Shown: positions 1 to 9,270 of the stretch, one piece after another
How the letters are laid out: every line of letters begins with the position of its first letter
Numbering within the stretch: position 1 is the stretch's first letter
From: Salibacter halophilus
GTDB lineage: Bacteria; Bacteroidota; Bacteroidia; Flavobacteriales_G; Salibacteraceae
Assembly: GCF_008806325.1 (NCBI RefSeq)
Contig: NZ_WACR01000001.1
Span: forward strand, 372,001 to 436,000
DNA: 64,000 bases
Direction: 5' to 3'
Position numbers and translations under genes: made by a program
The notes under the pieces: generated by a model
What the model was told of the DNA's origin: nothing
Database searches by the model: none
Seen by the model: the letters and a program-made list of their open reading frames with translations, nothing else

Positions 1-159
1 ACCTTCAGAAGCTTCCTCGAGAACTATAGGGTCTACTCCGGGGAGAACAACAAAAGATCCAAGTCTGTACACAAGAATGAGACCAAGAGTCAAAAGAATA
101 CGATCTCTGAGCTCTTCGATCTTAAAAATATTTGCTATGGTATCAAAAAGGCGTTTCAT
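1..159 (-). CDS. secY: Protein translocase subunit SecY, N-terminal part (runs off the window)
   Basis: This is the first 53 codons of SecY, the channel subunit of the Sec translocon in the inner membrane. The protein starts MKRLFDTIANIFKIEELRDR and continues into the first hydrophobic helix (LGLILVYRLGSFVVLPG), which matches the conserved start of SecY. The ATG lies 3 bp after the rplO stop codon, the usual end-of-spc-operon arrangement. The rest of the gene lies beyond position 1, so nothing can be said about its integrity. Confidence 0.93.
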   Translation of the reverse strand, partial: MKRLFDTIANIFKIEELRDRILLTLGLILVYRLGSFVVLPGVDPIVLEEASEG

Positions 160-162
160 CTA

Positions 163-609
163 CTAAACGGTTTTTGCTTCACCACCTTTATCTTCGATGG
201 CTTTGCGTGCGGAGTTAGAAAATTTATGTGCTTGAACGGAAACTTTCGACTTAAGTTCACCACGTCCTAAAACTTTAATTTTATCGTGACGATCAGCCAT
301 TCCATTAGCAATAAAGTCCTCAACTTTTACTTCTTCCAATTTCTTAGCTTCTGCTAACTCAGAAATTGAGTCGAGGTTAATAGGTTTGTATGCAACACGA
401 TTAATGTTGTGGAAACCAAATTTAGGAAGCCTGCGCTGAAGTGGCATTTGCCCTCCTTCAAATCCTAATTTGCGGCTGTAACCAGATCTTGACTTAGCTC
501 CTTTGTGACCTCTGGTAGCTGTGTCTCCATTACCAGATCCTTCACCACGAGCAATACGCTTGCGTTTACGAACAGATCCTTTAGCCGGTTTTAAGTTATG
601 TAATTCCAT
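163..609 (-). CDS. rplO: 50S ribosomal protein L15
   Basis: A 148-residue L15 of the large subunit. The glycine-rich, basic N-terminus (RGEGSGNGDTATRGHKGAKS) and the following FEGGQMPLQRRLPK segment are diagnostic. It sits between rpmD and secY as in the usual spc operon. Length and start are normal. Confidence 0.97.
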   Translation of the reverse strand: MELHNLKPAKGSVRKRKRIARGEGSGNGDTATRGHKGAKSRSGYSRKLGFEGGQMPLQRRLPKFGFHNINRVAYKPINLDSISELAEAKKLEEVKVEDFIANGMADRHDKIKVLGRGELKSKVSVQAHKFSNSARKAIEDKGGEAKTV

Positions 610-628
610 CAGTTATCTTATTGTGCGA

Positions 629-808
629 TTAAACTTTCTCAACTTCGATAAGGTGATTCACCTTTCTAATCATTCCCTCTATTTGAGGATTTACTTCGTG
701 CTCAACGCTATGGTTGATTTTTTTCAATCCGAGTGCTTGCAGCGTTCTTTTTTGACGCTGAGGTCTCTTGATTGAAGAGCGCTTTTGAGTTATTTTAATT
801 TTTGCCAT
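629..808 (-). CDS. rpmD: 50S ribosomal protein L30
   Basis: A 59-residue L30. An open frame extends 23 codons further upstream, but those codons overlap rpsE and are not L30-like. The conserved start is [20 protein letters not shown], so the ATG at 806-808 is chosen. That leaves a 10-bp gap to the rpsE stop. L30 is a small globular protein of the large subunit. Confidence 0.95.
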   Translation of the reverse strand: MAKIKITQKRSSIKRPQRQKRTLQALGLKKINHSVEHEVNPQIEGMIRKVNHLIEVEKV

Positions 809-818
809 GAGGGTATCT

Positions 819-1337
819 TTATCCGTTAAATACTTTGTCAATACTAATACCTCTTGTTTGTGCAATTGTAGATGCATCTCTAAGTTGAGCTAATGCATCA
901 ATAGTTGCTTTAACAACATTAGCTGGGTTTGATGAACCTTTTGACTTAGCGAGTACATCTGTTACTCCTACACTTTCAAGTACAGCACGCATAGCACCAC
1001 CGGCAATTACACCAGTACCATGAGATGCTGGTTGAATATAAACACGAGCTCCACCGTATTTACCCAATTGAGCATGTGGGATAGAACCGTTGATTACTGG
1101 AACCTTGATAAGGTTTTTCTTAGCATCATCAATACCTTTTGATATTGCAGTAGTAACTTCTTTTGCTTTACCTAACCCGTGACCAACAACACCGTTTTCA
1201 TCACCTACTACTACAACTGCTGAAAAGCCAAAGGTTCTACCACCTTTTGTAACTTTAGTTACTCTGCGAATATTAACGAGCTTGTCTTTGAGCTCAATAT
1301 CGCTGGATTTAACTTTCTTTATGTTCGTCTTAGCCAT
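819..1337 (-). CDS. rpsE: 30S ribosomal protein S5
   Basis: A 172-residue S5, which helps form the mRNA entry tunnel and contributes to decoding accuracy. The double-stranded-RNA-binding-like N-terminal domain ([20 protein letters not shown]) and the C-terminal domain with [15 protein letters not shown] are present. It lies between rplR and rpmD, 6 bp after rplR. Confidence 0.97.
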   Translation of the reverse strand: MAKTNIKKVKSSDIELKDKLVNIRRVTKVTKGGRTFGFSAVVVVGDENGVVGHGLGKAKEVTTAISKGIDDAKKNLIKVPVINGSIPHAQLGKYGGARVYIQPASHGTGVIAGGAMRAVLESVGVTDVLAKSKGSSNPANVVKATIDALAQLRDASTIAQTRGISIDKVFNG

Positions 1338-1343
1338 AATATC

Positions 1344-1697
1344 TTAAAATTTTAAACCAGCTTCTCTGGCTGCATCTGCGAAAGCTTTTACTCTACCGTG
1401 ATAGAGATAACCATTTCGGTCGAATACAACTTTATTAATACCTGCTTCAACAGCTTTTTCTGCGGCTAACTTACCTACAAGTTTAGCCTGGTCTATTTTT
1501 GGAATTCCGTGTGCCTCTTTAACATTCAATGATGTTACTGAAAGTAGTGTTTTATCAGTTTTGTCATCAATGATTTGAGCATAAAACTCTTTATTACTTC
1601 TGTACACAGAAAGCCTTGGTCTTTCCGCATCACCAGATAGTGACTTGCGGATTCTTCTCTTGATCTTATTTCTTCTTTCTAACTTCGAGATAGCCAT
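1344..1697 (-). CDS. rplR: 50S ribosomal protein L18
   Basis: A 117-residue L18, which binds 5S rRNA together with L5 and L25. The basic N-terminus ([16 protein letters not shown]) and the C-terminal [26 protein letters not shown] motif identify it. It lies in the canonical spc order between rplF and rpsE. Confidence 0.97.
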   Translation of the reverse strand: MAISKLERRNKIKRRIRKSLSGDAERPRLSVYRSNKEFYAQIIDDKTDKTLLSVTSLNVKEAHGIPKIDQAKLVGKLAAEKAVEAGINKVVFDRNGYLYHGRVKAFADAAREAGLKF

Positions 1698-1706
1698 AGG
1701 TCAATT

Positions 1707-2261
1707 TTATTTAGCAGCTGCTTTACCAGCTTTTCTGCGAATATGTTCTCCAACAAAACGAATACCTTTTCCTTTGTAAGGCTCTGGTTTTCTAAGTGAT
1801 CTCAATTTAGCAGCGCACATTCCAATGAGCTGTTTGTCATGAGATTCTAAAGTAACAAGTGGATTTTTACCACGCTCAGACACTGCAGTAACTTTAACCT
1901 CTTTAGGAAGTTGGAACACGATATTGTGTGAAAATCCTAATGAAAGCTCAAGGTTCTGACCCTGTGCAGTTGCACGGTAACCTACACCTACTAGTTCCAT
2001 TTCTTTCTTGTAACCTTCTGTTACACCTACTACAGCGTTTTGGATTAAAGCACGGTATAATCCATGTTTAGATTTGTGGTCTTTGTCTTCGCTTTTACGC
2101 TCAAGAACGACCTCGTTATCTTCAACTTTAATCGAAACTGCTGAAGTATCGTACTTTTCAGTGAGCTCACCTTTTGAGCCTTTAACTGTTACGATATTGT
2201 TGTCAACTTTTACATCGACACCATCTGGTAATTTTATAGGTGATAATCCTATTCTTGACAT
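1707..2261 (-). CDS. rplF: 50S ribosomal protein L6
   Basis: A 184-residue L6 with two tandem alpha/beta domains, located near the factor-binding site of the large subunit. The C-terminal signature KPEPYKGKGIRFVGEHIRRKAGKAA is intact; it is quoted here in part. The gene contains one exact copy of the repeated 10-bp word described separately (1952-1961), read as Gly-Gln-Asn. Confidence 0.97.
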   Translation of the reverse strand: MSRIGLSPIKLPDGVDVKVDNNIVTVKGSKGELTEKYDTSAVSIKVEDNEVVLERKSEDKDHKSKHGLYRALIQNAVVGVTEGYKKEMELVGVGYRATAQGQNLELSLGFSHNIVFQLPKEVKVTAVSERGKNPLVTLESHDKQLIGMCAAKLRSLRKPEPYKGKGIRFVGEHIRRKAGKAAAK

Positions 2262-2271
2262 AATAATATCT

Positions 2272-2673
2272 TTAGTAAACGTAGCAAATTACTTCACCAC
2301 CAACATTATGCAATTTTGCTTCTTTCTCAGTCATCAACCCTTTTGAAGTTGACATGATAGCTATTCCTAAACCATTGAGAACTCTTGGTAAATCATCTTT
2401 ACCTGTATATTTTCTCAAACCTGGCTTACTGACTTTTTTCAAACTGCGAAATGCGCACTCTTTTGTTTTACCATCGTATTTCAAAGCGATTTTGATGGTT
2501 CCCTGAGGGCCATTATCATCTTCAAACTTATAGTTGAGGATGTATCCTTTGTCAAACAAAATCTTTGTCATTTCCTTCTTCATATTAGAAGATGGAATTT
2601 CAACAAGTTTATGTTTGGCTTGTGCCGCGTTACGTACTCGCGTTAAGTAATCTGCTATTGGATCAGTATTCAT
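2272..2673 (-). CDS. rpsH: 30S ribosomal protein S8
   Basis: A 133-residue S8, a primary 16S rRNA binder. It starts [20 protein letters not shown] and has the conserved C-terminal [18 protein letters not shown] and GGEVICYVY. In Enterobacteria S8 also represses the spc operon by binding its mRNA. I did not find a recognisable S8 binding site upstream here. Confidence 0.97.
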   Translation of the reverse strand: MNTDPIADYLTRVRNAAQAKHKLVEIPSSNMKKEMTKILFDKGYILNYKFEDDNGPQGTIKIALKYDGKTKECAFRSLKKVSKPGLRKYTGKDDLPRVLNGLGIAIMSTSKGLMTEKEAKLHNVGGEVICYVY

Positions 2674-2688
2674 TCTATTCGCTTTTTT

Positions 2689-2958
2689 TTACCAACTTGC
2701 TTTGGTTACACCTGGTATTAAACCTTTCACTGCCATTTCTCTAAAAGTTACACGCGACAAACCAAACTGGCGCATGTATCCTCTCGGGCGACCTGTGATC
2801 TTGCATCTGTTGTGTGCTCTGACCGGTGAAGAATTTTTTGGTAGCTTTTGTAGCTCTTCCCATTTTCCTTCTTCTTTGAGTCGCGCTCTTTTCTCAGCGT
2901 ATTTTTCTATCATCTTTGCACGTTTTCTTTCACGTGCTTTCATCGATTCTTTTGCCAT
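2689..2958 (-). CDS. rpsN: 30S ribosomal protein S14, zinc-free form
   Basis: An 89-residue S14 ending [21 protein letters not shown]. It is the longer form that lacks the CxxC-CxxC zinc ribbon; the equivalent region reads [18 protein letters not shown]. That form does not depend on zinc. It lies between rplE and rpsH. Confidence 0.96.
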   Translation of the reverse strand: MAKESMKARERKRAKMIEKYAEKRARLKEEGKWEELQKLPKNSSPVRAHNRCKITGRPRGYMRQFGLSRVTFREMAVKGLIPGVTKASW

Positions 2959-2967
2959 AATCGAATT

Positions 2968-3513
2968 CTATTTTTTAAATGGTAATCCAAGAGCCTCTAA
3001 TAAAGCAAAGCCCTCTTCGTCCGTTTTGGCAGATGTCACAAATGTGATATCTAACCCATTTATATGTGATACTTTATCAATGTCTATCTCTGGAAAGATA
3101 ATTTGTTCTTTAACTCCAAGAGTGTAATTACCTCTGCCGTCAAGTTTCTTATTTACGCCTCTAAAGTCACGAGTTCTTGGAAGTGAAACTGCGATTAGTC
3201 TGTCGACAAATTCGTACATCATATCACCTCTCAAAGTTACACGAGCTCCAATTGGCATTCCTTTTCTCAACTTGAAGTTTGAGATATCTTTCTTTGAATA
3301 AGTTGGTACTGCTTTTTGTCCAGCTATATCAGTAAGTTCTTCTACTGCTTTTTCTATTAGCTTTTTATCGGCAGTTGCTTTACCTATTCCCTGACTCAAT
3401 ATTACTTTTTTGAGTCTTGGAATTTCCATAACGGAACTGTAGCTAAAGCGTTCCTTGAGCTTAGGAGAAACTTCCTCAAGGTAGGTCTTTTTTAATCTTG
3501 GTTGGTAACTCAT
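2968..3513 (-). CDS. rplE: 50S ribosomal protein L5
   Basis: A 181-residue L5, which binds 5S rRNA and contacts the P-site tRNA. The signature [20 protein letters not shown] and the C-terminal [20 protein letters not shown] are present. Its start overlaps the stop of rplX by 4 bp (ATGA), so the two are probably translationally coupled. Confidence 0.97.
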   Translation of the reverse strand: MSYQPRLKKTYLEEVSPKLKERFSYSSVMEIPRLKKVILSQGIGKATADKKLIEKAVEELTDIAGQKAVPTYSKKDISNFKLRKGMPIGARVTLRGDMMYEFVDRLIAVSLPRTRDFRGVNKKLDGRGNYTLGVKEQIIFPEIDIDKVSHINGLDITFVTSAKTDEEGFALLEALGLPFKK

Positions 3514-3833
3514 GACTTAATTTCCTCCTGACTTTTCTTAGAATATCTCACTAATTTTCCTTCAGAGTTCTTTTTTCTTCCAATCCTTGAAGCATCTCCT
3601 TTAGAGTCTACTACCATAAGATTAGAGATGTGAATACCAGCTTCAGTTTCAACAATTCCTCCCTGCGGATTCGTTGCTGATGGTTTTTGGTGCTTTTTAA
3701 TCATGTTAACACCATCAACTGTAGCTCTATCTTTTTTTCTGAAAATTTCTTTTACTGTACCTGTCTTGCCTTTTTCGTTACCGGCAATAACTTTTACAGT
3801 GTCGCCTACCGTGATATGTAGTTTTTTTCTCAT
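3510..3833 (-). CDS. rplX: 50S ribosomal protein L24
   Basis: A 107-residue L24, an early assembly initiator that binds 23S rRNA. It has the KOW motif near the N-terminus ([19 protein letters not shown]) and the conserved [10 protein letters not shown]. It overlaps the start of rplE by 4 bp. Confidence 0.97.
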   Translation of the reverse strand: MRKKLHITVGDTVKVIAGNEKGKTGTVKEIFRKKDRATVDGVNMIKKHQKPSATNPQGGIVETEAGIHISNLMVVDSKGDASRIGRKKNSEGKLVRYSKKSQEEIKS

Positions 3834-3843
3834 GATCTAAATT

Positions 3844-4212
3844 TTAAAGCACCTCTGGAGCTAGTGAAACAATTTTCATAAACTGTCTTTCACGAAGTTC
3901 ACGTGCTACTGGACCAAATATCCTGGTACCTTTCATTTCTCCAGTAGGATTGAGAAGAACAACTGCATTGTCATCAAACCTGATGTAAGAGCCATCTTGT
4001 CTTCTAACTTCTTTTTTAGTACGTACAACAACAGCTGGAGAAACGGCACCTTTTTTAACGTTTCCATTAGGCATAGCATCTTTCACAGATACTATTATTT
4101 TATCTCCAATTGAAGCGTATCTTCTCTTTGTTCCGCCTAATACGCGAACACAAAGAACTTCTTTCGCTCCGCTGTTATCTGCAACTTTTAATCTACTTTC
4201 TTGCTGTATCAT
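3844..4212 (-). CDS. rplN: 50S ribosomal protein L14
   Basis: A 122-residue L14 starting [19 protein letters not shown], one of the most conserved large-subunit proteins. It forms part of the inter-subunit bridge. The signature [20 protein letters not shown] and the C-terminal [12 protein letters not shown] are intact. Confidence 0.98.
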   Translation of the reverse strand: MIQQESRLKVADNSGAKEVLCVRVLGGTKRRYASIGDKIIVSVKDAMPNGNVKKGAVSPAVVVRTKKEVRRQDGSYIRFDDNAVVLLNPTGEMKGTRIFGPVARELRERQFMKIVSLAPEVL

Positions 4213-4231
4213 GGTTGCCCAGTATCAAATA

Positions 4232-4486
4232 TTATTTTGCTTTTTCCAAAATCTCAACCAAACGCCAGTTCTTGCGCTTACTCAACGGTCTTGTTTCCAT
4301 GATACGAACTGTATCACCAATTCCGCAGTCATTTTTTTCATCGTGCGCAACGAACTTGGAAGTCTTTTTCACAAACTTTCCATAAATAGGGTGCTTCACT
4401 TTACGCTCTACAGCAATCACAATGGATTTATCCATTTTATCGCTGGTTACAACACCAATTCTTTCTTTTCTTAAATTTCTTTCCAT
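4232..4486 (-). CDS. rpsQ: 30S ribosomal protein S17
   Basis: An 84-residue S17, a primary 16S rRNA-binding protein with an OB fold. The core [27 protein letters not shown] and the [18 protein letters not shown] tail are characteristic. It lies between rpmC and rplN. Confidence 0.97.
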   Translation of the reverse strand: MERNLRKERIGVVTSDKMDKSIVIAVERKVKHPIYGKFVKKTSKFVAHDEKNDCGIGDTVRIMETRPLSKRKNWRLVEILEKAK

Positions 4487-4496
4487 GGCGATTCAG

Positions 4497-4691
4497 TTAT
4501 CCGTTGAGTTCGCGTTTAGTCAATTCTGTATTCAATCGCGCAATTGTTTTTCTCTTAGCGCGTATTTCCATCGGATTCTCAAGTTGAGATACGGAATGGT
4601 TCATCTTCAACTGCTCTAGAGCAGCGCTTTCATTCTCGAGCTTCTCGATGATCTCGTCCTTTGTCAATTGAACTATTTCTGATTGCTTCAT
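4497..4691 (-). CDS. rpmC: 50S ribosomal protein L29
   Basis: A 64-residue, mostly helical L29 located at the polypeptide exit tunnel, where it helps dock trigger factor and SRP. It carries the LxxL...QLENP segment and RAKRKTIARLNTELTKRE typical of the family. Length is normal. Confidence 0.95.
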   Translation of the reverse strand: MKQSEIVQLTKDEIIEKLENESAALEQLKMNHSVSQLENPMEIRAKRKTIARLNTELTKRELNG

Positions 4692-4702
4692 TATTCTAAA
4701 GA

Positions 4703-5122
4703 TTAACCAACGTAGTCTCTACGTACAACAAATTTTGTCTTTACAGGTAACTTTTGAGCAGCTAAGCGAAGTGCTTCTTGAGCTATTTCTTGCTTAACTC
4801 CATCTAGTTCAAAAAGAATCCTTCCTGGCTTAACTTTAGCTACCCAGTGATCCAATGCACCTTTACCTTTCCCCATTCTTACTTCAGCTGGTTTGCTTGT
4901 GATAGGCGTATCTGGGAATATGCGGATCCAAACCTGACCTTCCCTTTTCATATAACGCGTCATTGCAATCCTCGCTGCTTCAATTTGTCTCGAAGTAATA
5001 CGAGCTGGTTCAAGTGTCTTAATTCCAAAAGATCCGAAAGAGATTTCTGCACCTCTGGTAGCATTACCCTTAATTCGTCCCTTTTGTACTTTTCTGTGCT
5101 TAACTTTTTTTGGTTGTAACAT
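4703..5122 (-). CDS. rplP: 50S ribosomal protein L16
   Basis: A 139-residue L16 starting [19 protein letters not shown]. It is needed to form the A site in the peptidyl transferase centre. The [18 protein letters not shown] and [19 protein letters not shown] segments are diagnostic. Confidence 0.98.
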   Translation of the reverse strand: MLQPKKVKHRKVQKGRIKGNATRGAEISFGSFGIKTLEPARITSRQIEAARIAMTRYMKREGQVWIRIFPDTPITSKPAEVRMGKGKGALDHWVAKVKPGRILFELDGVKQEIAQEALRLAAQKLPVKTKFVVRRDYVG

Positions 5123-5142
5123 CTCAGCCTATTTGTTGTACG

Positions 5143-5841
5143 TTACTTGCGTTTTCTAAATTTCCCTTTACCTCCGCGTTGGTTACCTACACCAACGTTT
5201 GGAGATAGATCTCTTTTACCGTAAATCTCTCCACGGCAAATCCATACTTTTACACCAATACGGCCATAAGTAGTATGGGCTTCAGATAGAGCATAATCGA
5301 TATCGGCTCTGAATGTGTGCAATGGCGTACGACCATCTTTATACATTTCTGTCCGAGCCATATCAGCTCCGTTTAATCGACCAGAGATACTAACTTTAAT
5401 CCCTTCAGCTCCCATTCTCATCGTGCTGGCAATTGCCATTTTCGTAGCACGTCTAAAAGAGATACGACCCTCAATCTGGCGTGCAATGCTGTCGGCTACT
5501 AGTCGAGCATCGAGTTCTGGTCTTTTAATTTCGTGTATGTTGATTTGAACATCTTTACCCGTAAGCTTCTTGAGCTCTTCTTTCAACTTATCAACTTCCT
5601 GTCCACCTTTCCCGATGATAATACCAGGACGAGCAGTGTGAATAGTTACTGTGATAAGTTTAAGGGTACGTTCAATTATAATCTTGGCAACACTTGCTTT
5701 TCTAAGGCGAGCATTGAGATATCTGCGAATGTCGTGGTCTTCAGCGAGTTTATCACCGTAGTCATTACCACCGTACCAGTTAGAGTCCCAGCCTCTAATG
5801 ATTCCTAATCGGTTTCCTATTGGATTCGTCTTTTGTCCCAT
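5143..5841 (-). CDS. rpsC: 30S ribosomal protein S3
   Basis: A 232-residue S3, part of the mRNA helicase at the entry tunnel. It has the N-terminal [20 protein letters not shown], a KH domain with [16 protein letters not shown], and the C-terminal [19 protein letters not shown]. It begins 1 bp after the rplV stop. Confidence 0.98.
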   Translation of the reverse strand: MGQKTNPIGNRLGIIRGWDSNWYGGNDYGDKLAEDHDIRRYLNARLRKASVAKIIIERTLKLITVTIHTARPGIIIGKGGQEVDKLKEELKKLTGKDVQINIHEIKRPELDARLVADSIARQIEGRISFRRATKMAIASTMRMGAEGIKVSISGRLNGADMARTEMYKDGRTPLHTFRADIDYALSEAHTTYGRIGVKVWICRGEIYGKRDLSPNVGVGNQRGGKGKFRKRK

Positions 5842-5842
5842 T

Positions 5843-6244
5843 CTAATTCTCTTTGCTTTTAGTGTCCAGGATTAAAGTCACGTGATTTGAACGCTTGCGG
5901 ATTCTGTGGGCTCTACCTTGTGGAGCTGGTTGAATACGCTTTAACATTCTGGCACTATCAACTTTTATTTCTTTTACATAAAGATCAGCGTCTTCCCAAC
6001 TGCTTTCAGTCTTCTGCTCATAGTTAGCAAGTGCACTTCTCAATAGCTTTTCTATACGTCCTGAAGCGTCTTGCTTGCTGAATTGTAGTATAGCTGCTGC
6101 TTCGTTAACATCTTTCCCTCTCACTAGATCCGCAACAAGGCGCATTTTACGGGGTGATGTTGGACAGTTATTAAGCTTAGCGAGGTAAAGGTCTTTTCTT
6201 TCCTCTCTTATTTTTTCTGCTCTTAATCTTTTTCTAGCTCCCAT
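5843..6244 (-). CDS. rplV: 50S ribosomal protein L22
   Basis: A 133-residue L22, which lines the exit tunnel and reaches the macrolide pocket. The [20 protein letters not shown] core and the tunnel loop region [20 protein letters not shown] are intact, so no macrolide-resistance loop change stands out. It lies in the usual rpsS-rplV-rpsC order. Confidence 0.97.
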   Translation of the reverse strand: MGARKRLRAEKIREERKDLYLAKLNNCPTSPRKMRLVADLVRGKDVNEAAAILQFSKQDASGRIEKLLRSALANYEQKTESSWEDADLYVKEIKVDSARMLKRIQPAPQGRAHRIRKRSNHVTLILDTKSKEN

Positions 6245-6249
6245 AGCAA

Positions 6250-6531
6250 TTACCTTTTACCTTTATCTTTACGGTTACCTGCGTGGCCACGGAAGTTACG
6301 AGTAGGAGCAAATTCACCTAATTTATGACCAACCATGTTTTCCGTAACAAATACAGGGATAAATTTATTGCCGTTGTATACCGCGATCGTTAAACCAACA
6401 AAGTCTGGTGTAATCATCGATGCTCTCGACCAAGTTTTGATCGTAGACTTCTTACTTGATTCCTGAGCTGCTTCAACTCTTTGCATTAACTTGTAATGTA
6501 CAAAGGGCGGCTTTTTAAGTGACCTACTCAT
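6250..6531 (-). CDS. rpsS: 30S ribosomal protein S19
   Basis: A 93-residue S19 starting [20 protein letters not shown], located in the head of the small subunit near the A and P sites. The signature [21 protein letters not shown] and the [12 protein letters not shown] tail are present. Its ATG overlaps the rplB stop by one base. Confidence 0.98.
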   Translation of the reverse strand: MSRSLKKPPFVHYKLMQRVEAAQESSKKSTIKTWSRASMITPDFVGLTIAVYNGNKFIPVFVTENMVGHKLGEFAPTRNFRGHAGNRKDKGKR

Positions 6532-7358
6532 TATCTCTTATTTTTTCTGCGTTCAACGATATACTTGTTAGTCGCCTTTTTAGGTTTACGCGTTTTGTAA
6601 CCCTTAGCTGGAACACCATTTCTAGAACGTGGGTGACCACCTGATGCGCGACCTTCACCACCACCCATTGGGTGATCGACTGGGTTCATAGCAACACCTC
6701 TTGTACGAGGTCTTCTACCTAACCATCTTGAGCGGCCTGCTTTACCACCTACTTCAAGAGCGTGATCAGAATTACTTACTGATCCTATAGTCGCTTTACA
6801 AGTTTTTAAAACTAATCTTGTTTCTCCACTTGGAAGCTTGATAACACCGTACTTTCCATCTTTCGCTACTAACTGAGCATAGGAACCGGCACTTCTTGCA
6901 AGCTTACCTCCCTGACCAGGGCGGAGTTCAATATTGTGAATGATTGTACCTAAAGGAAGATCACCAATGTACATGGCATTACCAACTTCAGGTGTAGCTT
7001 CTTTACCGGCAACAACTGATTGACCTACTTTAAGGCCAGCCGGAGCTATGATATATCTCTTTTCAGATCCGTATTGTACGAGTGCAATACGTGCAGATCT
7101 GTTTGGATCGTACTGAATAGATTCAACAGTACCTTTAACACCGTCATTATCTCTTCTGAAATCGATAATGCGGTAACGTCTTTTGTGACCGCCCCCTCTG
7201 TAGCGAACAGTCATTCTACCCTGGTTGTTACGACCACCTGATTTTTTAATCGGTGCTAACAAACTTCTTTCAGGTTTATCTGCCGTGATCGTATCAAACG
7301 AACTCACAACTCGATAACGCTGACTGGGCGTAGTCGGTTTTAACTTTCTTATTGCCAT
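6531..7358 (-). CDS. rplB: 50S ribosomal protein L2
   Basis: A 275-residue L2, a primary 23S rRNA binder required for subunit association and peptidyl transferase activity. The C-terminal signature [20 protein letters not shown] includes the conserved histidine. A 35-bp gap separates it from rplW, one of the larger gaps in this operon. Confidence 0.98.
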   Translation of the reverse strand: MAIRKLKPTTPSQRYRVVSSFDTITADKPERSLLAPIKKSGGRNNQGRMTVRYRGGGHKRRYRIIDFRRDNDGVKGTVESIQYDPNRSARIALVQYGSEKRYIIAPAGLKVGQSVVAGKEATPEVGNAMYIGDLPLGTIIHNIELRPGQGGKLARSAGSYAQLVAKDGKYGVIKLPSGETRLVLKTCKATIGSVSNSDHALEVGGKAGRSRWLGRRPRTRGVAMNPVDHPMGGGEGRASGGHPRSRNGVPAKGYKTRKPKKATNKYIVERRKNKR

Positions 7359-7393
7359 GACATCTTCTTCGTCTAATGGTTTCTTAAATACTC

Positions 7394-7684
7394 TTAAATG
7401 TTGCTGTAAAAGTCGATTACATCACCATCTTTAACAGTGACAACCGCCTTTTTATAAGTTCCGGTGTTTCCGTCAATGATTCCGGTCTTAGTGTAGCGTG
7501 TCTTGCGCTTACCAGGATGAACCATTGTATTAACAGATTCAACTGTTACACCGTAAGCATCTTCTACAGCATCTTTAATCTCAATCTTGTTTGCCTCACG
7601 TTGAACCTTAAAAGCGTACTTATTTCTAAGTTCACTTTCGTTAGTCATTTTTTCCGTGATTATCGGCTTAAGCAATATACTCAT
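7394..7684 (-). CDS. rplW: 50S ribosomal protein L23
   Basis: A 96-residue L23, the docking site for trigger factor and SRP at the tunnel exit. It starts [20 protein letters not shown] and contains the [21 protein letters not shown] segment of the family. It lies between rplD and rplB. Confidence 0.97.
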   Translation of the reverse strand: MSILLKPIITEKMTNESELRNKYAFKVQREANKIEIKDAVEDAYGVTVESVNTMVHPGKRKTRYTKTGIIDGNTGTYKKAVVTVKDGDVIDFYSNI

Positions 7685-7695
7685 CGCTGTGTTGC

Positions 7696-8322
7696 TTAAC
7701 TTAGTGTGTTTTCAATAATTTCAATAGAACTTTTCGTAAGTATAAGCGCTTTTGCATCCATTACATCATAGGTATTTAGCTGCGAAGCACTTATTACTTT
7801 AACCCCCTTCAAATTTCGGGCCGACAAATATACATTTTTATTTGCATCTCCAAGTACTATTAGGGACTTTTTATCTGAAGCTCCCATGTTATTTAATACT
7901 GATGCAAAATCTTTTGTTTTTGGGCTCTCAAAAGAAAGATCTTCGATAACCATGATGTTATCAGATTTAGCTTTAGCACTCAATGCACTTTTACGTGCTA
8001 CGCGCTTCACTTTCTTATTAAGTTTAAAGCTATAATCTCTTGGAGCTGGACCAAATACGCGTCCACCACCTCTAAAGATAGGAGACTTAATACTACCCGC
8101 ACGAGCAGTACCTGTACCCTTTTGTCTTTTGATTTTCTTCGTACTACCCGCAATATCTGCGCGCTCCTTAGCTTTGTGAGTACCTTGTCTCTGCTGTGCA
8201 CGATACTGTTTAACATCAAGATAAACAGCGTGATCATTGAATTCAACTCCAAATACAGAGTCGCTCAACTTAACTTTAGAGCTAGTACTTTTTCCAGTTT
8301 TATCGTGTACTTTTAGTTCCAT
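7696..8322 (-). CDS. rplD: 50S ribosomal protein L4
   Basis: A 208-residue L4 with the extended tunnel loop KGTGTARAGSIKSPIFRGGG. In Enterobacteria L4 also represses the S10 operon; no equivalent leader was recognised upstream of this merged operon. Its ATG overlaps the rplC stop by one base. Confidence 0.97.
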   Translation of the reverse strand: MELKVHDKTGKSTSSKVKLSDSVFGVEFNDHAVYLDVKQYRAQQRQGTHKAKERADIAGSTKKIKRQKGTGTARAGSIKSPIFRGGGRVFGPAPRDYSFKLNKKVKRVARKSALSAKAKSDNIMVIEDLSFESPKTKDFASVLNNMGASDKKSLIVLGDANKNVYLSARNLKGVKVISASQLNTYDVMDAKALILTKSSIEIIENTLS

Positions 8323-8939
8323 TACTTCTCTACAATTACGTATGAACCATTTGGTCCGGGAACTGAACCAGTTATTAATATCATATTCTTCTCGGTCAGA
8401 ACCTTAACAACTTTGAGGTTTTGAGTCTTAACGCGAGAACCACCAGTTCTACCGGCCATTTTAACACCTTTGAAAACTCGGCTAGGATCTGAAGCCGCAC
8501 CAATTGATCCCGGAGCTCTCTCCTGGTCACCCTGACCGTGAGTTCTGTCTCCAACACCTCCAAAACCGTGACGCTTCATTACACCCTGAAAACCTTTACC
8601 TTTTGATGTTCCAATTACGTCAATGAATTCACCTTCTTCAAAAAGGTCAACCTTAACTTCGTCTCCAACTTTATAGTCTCCATCAAAGTCGCGGAATTCA
8701 ATAACCTTTCTTTTAGGTGCAGTCTTCGCTTTTTTAAAGTGACCTAGCATAGCACTAGAAACGTTCTTTTCACTTTGATCATCGTAAGCGAGCTGCAAGG
8801 CATTGTATCCGTCAGTGTCTTCGGTTTTAACCTGAGTTACAGCACATGGACCAGCTTCGACTATAGTCACAGGAATGTTTTTCCCGTTTTCATCGAAGAC
8901 ACTAGTCATTCCAATTTTTTTACCAATAATTCCTGACAT
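8322..8939 (-). CDS. rplC: 50S ribosomal protein L3
   Basis: A 205-residue L3, which reaches the peptidyl transferase centre. It starts [24 protein letters not shown] lies immediately upstream, but the conserved family start is the ATG at 8937-8939, so that is used. The signature [20 protein letters not shown] is present. It holds one exact copy of the repeated 10-bp word (8394-8403). Confidence 0.97.
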   Translation of the reverse strand: MSGIIGKKIGMTSVFDENGKNIPVTIVEAGPCAVTQVKTEDTDGYNALQLAYDDQSEKNVSSAMLGHFKKAKTAPKRKVIEFRDFDGDYKVGDEVKVDLFEEGEFIDVIGTSKGKGFQGVMKRHGFGGVGDRTHGQGDQERAPGSIGAASDPSRVFKGVKMAGRTGGSRVKTQNLKVVKVLTEKNMILITGSVPGPNGSYVIVEK

Positions 8940-8952
8940 CACAATCGAATTA

Positions 8953-9258
8953 TTATACTTTAATTTCTACTTCTACTCCACTCGGTAATTCCAATTTCAT
9001 AAGCGCATCTACAGTTTTTGAAGATGAACTGTATATGTCCATCAATCTTTTGTAAGCACTCAACTGGAATTGCTCTCTCGACTTCTTGTTCACGTGAGGA
9101 GAACGCAATACCGTGTAGATTTTTTTCTTGGTTGGTAAAGGGATCGGACCATTAACTACTGCTCCGGTTGACTTTACCGTTTTAACGATCTTTTCGGCTG
9201 ACTTATCAACCAGGTTGTGATCGTATGATTTTAATTTTATTCTAATTTTCTGAGCCAT
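8953..9258 (-). CDS. rpsJ: 30S ribosomal protein S10 (NusE)
   Basis: A 101-residue S10, which also acts as the antitermination factor NusE linking ribosomes to RNA polymerase through NusG. It begins [20 protein letters not shown] and has [20 protein letters not shown]. It follows fusA directly. In many other phyla a tuf gene sits here; it is absent. Confidence 0.98.
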   Translation of the reverse strand: MAQKIRIKLKSYDHNLVDKSAEKIVKTVKSTGAVVNGPIPLPTKKKIYTVLRSPHVNKKSREQFQLSAYKRLMDIYSSSSKTVDALMKLELPSGVEVEIKV

Positions 9259-9270
9259 GCTTAAACCAAA

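Noticed and set aside
8940-8942. GTG one codon upstream of the rplC ATG as the start
   Set aside because: The conserved L3 start is the ATG; the GTG would add a single residue without support.
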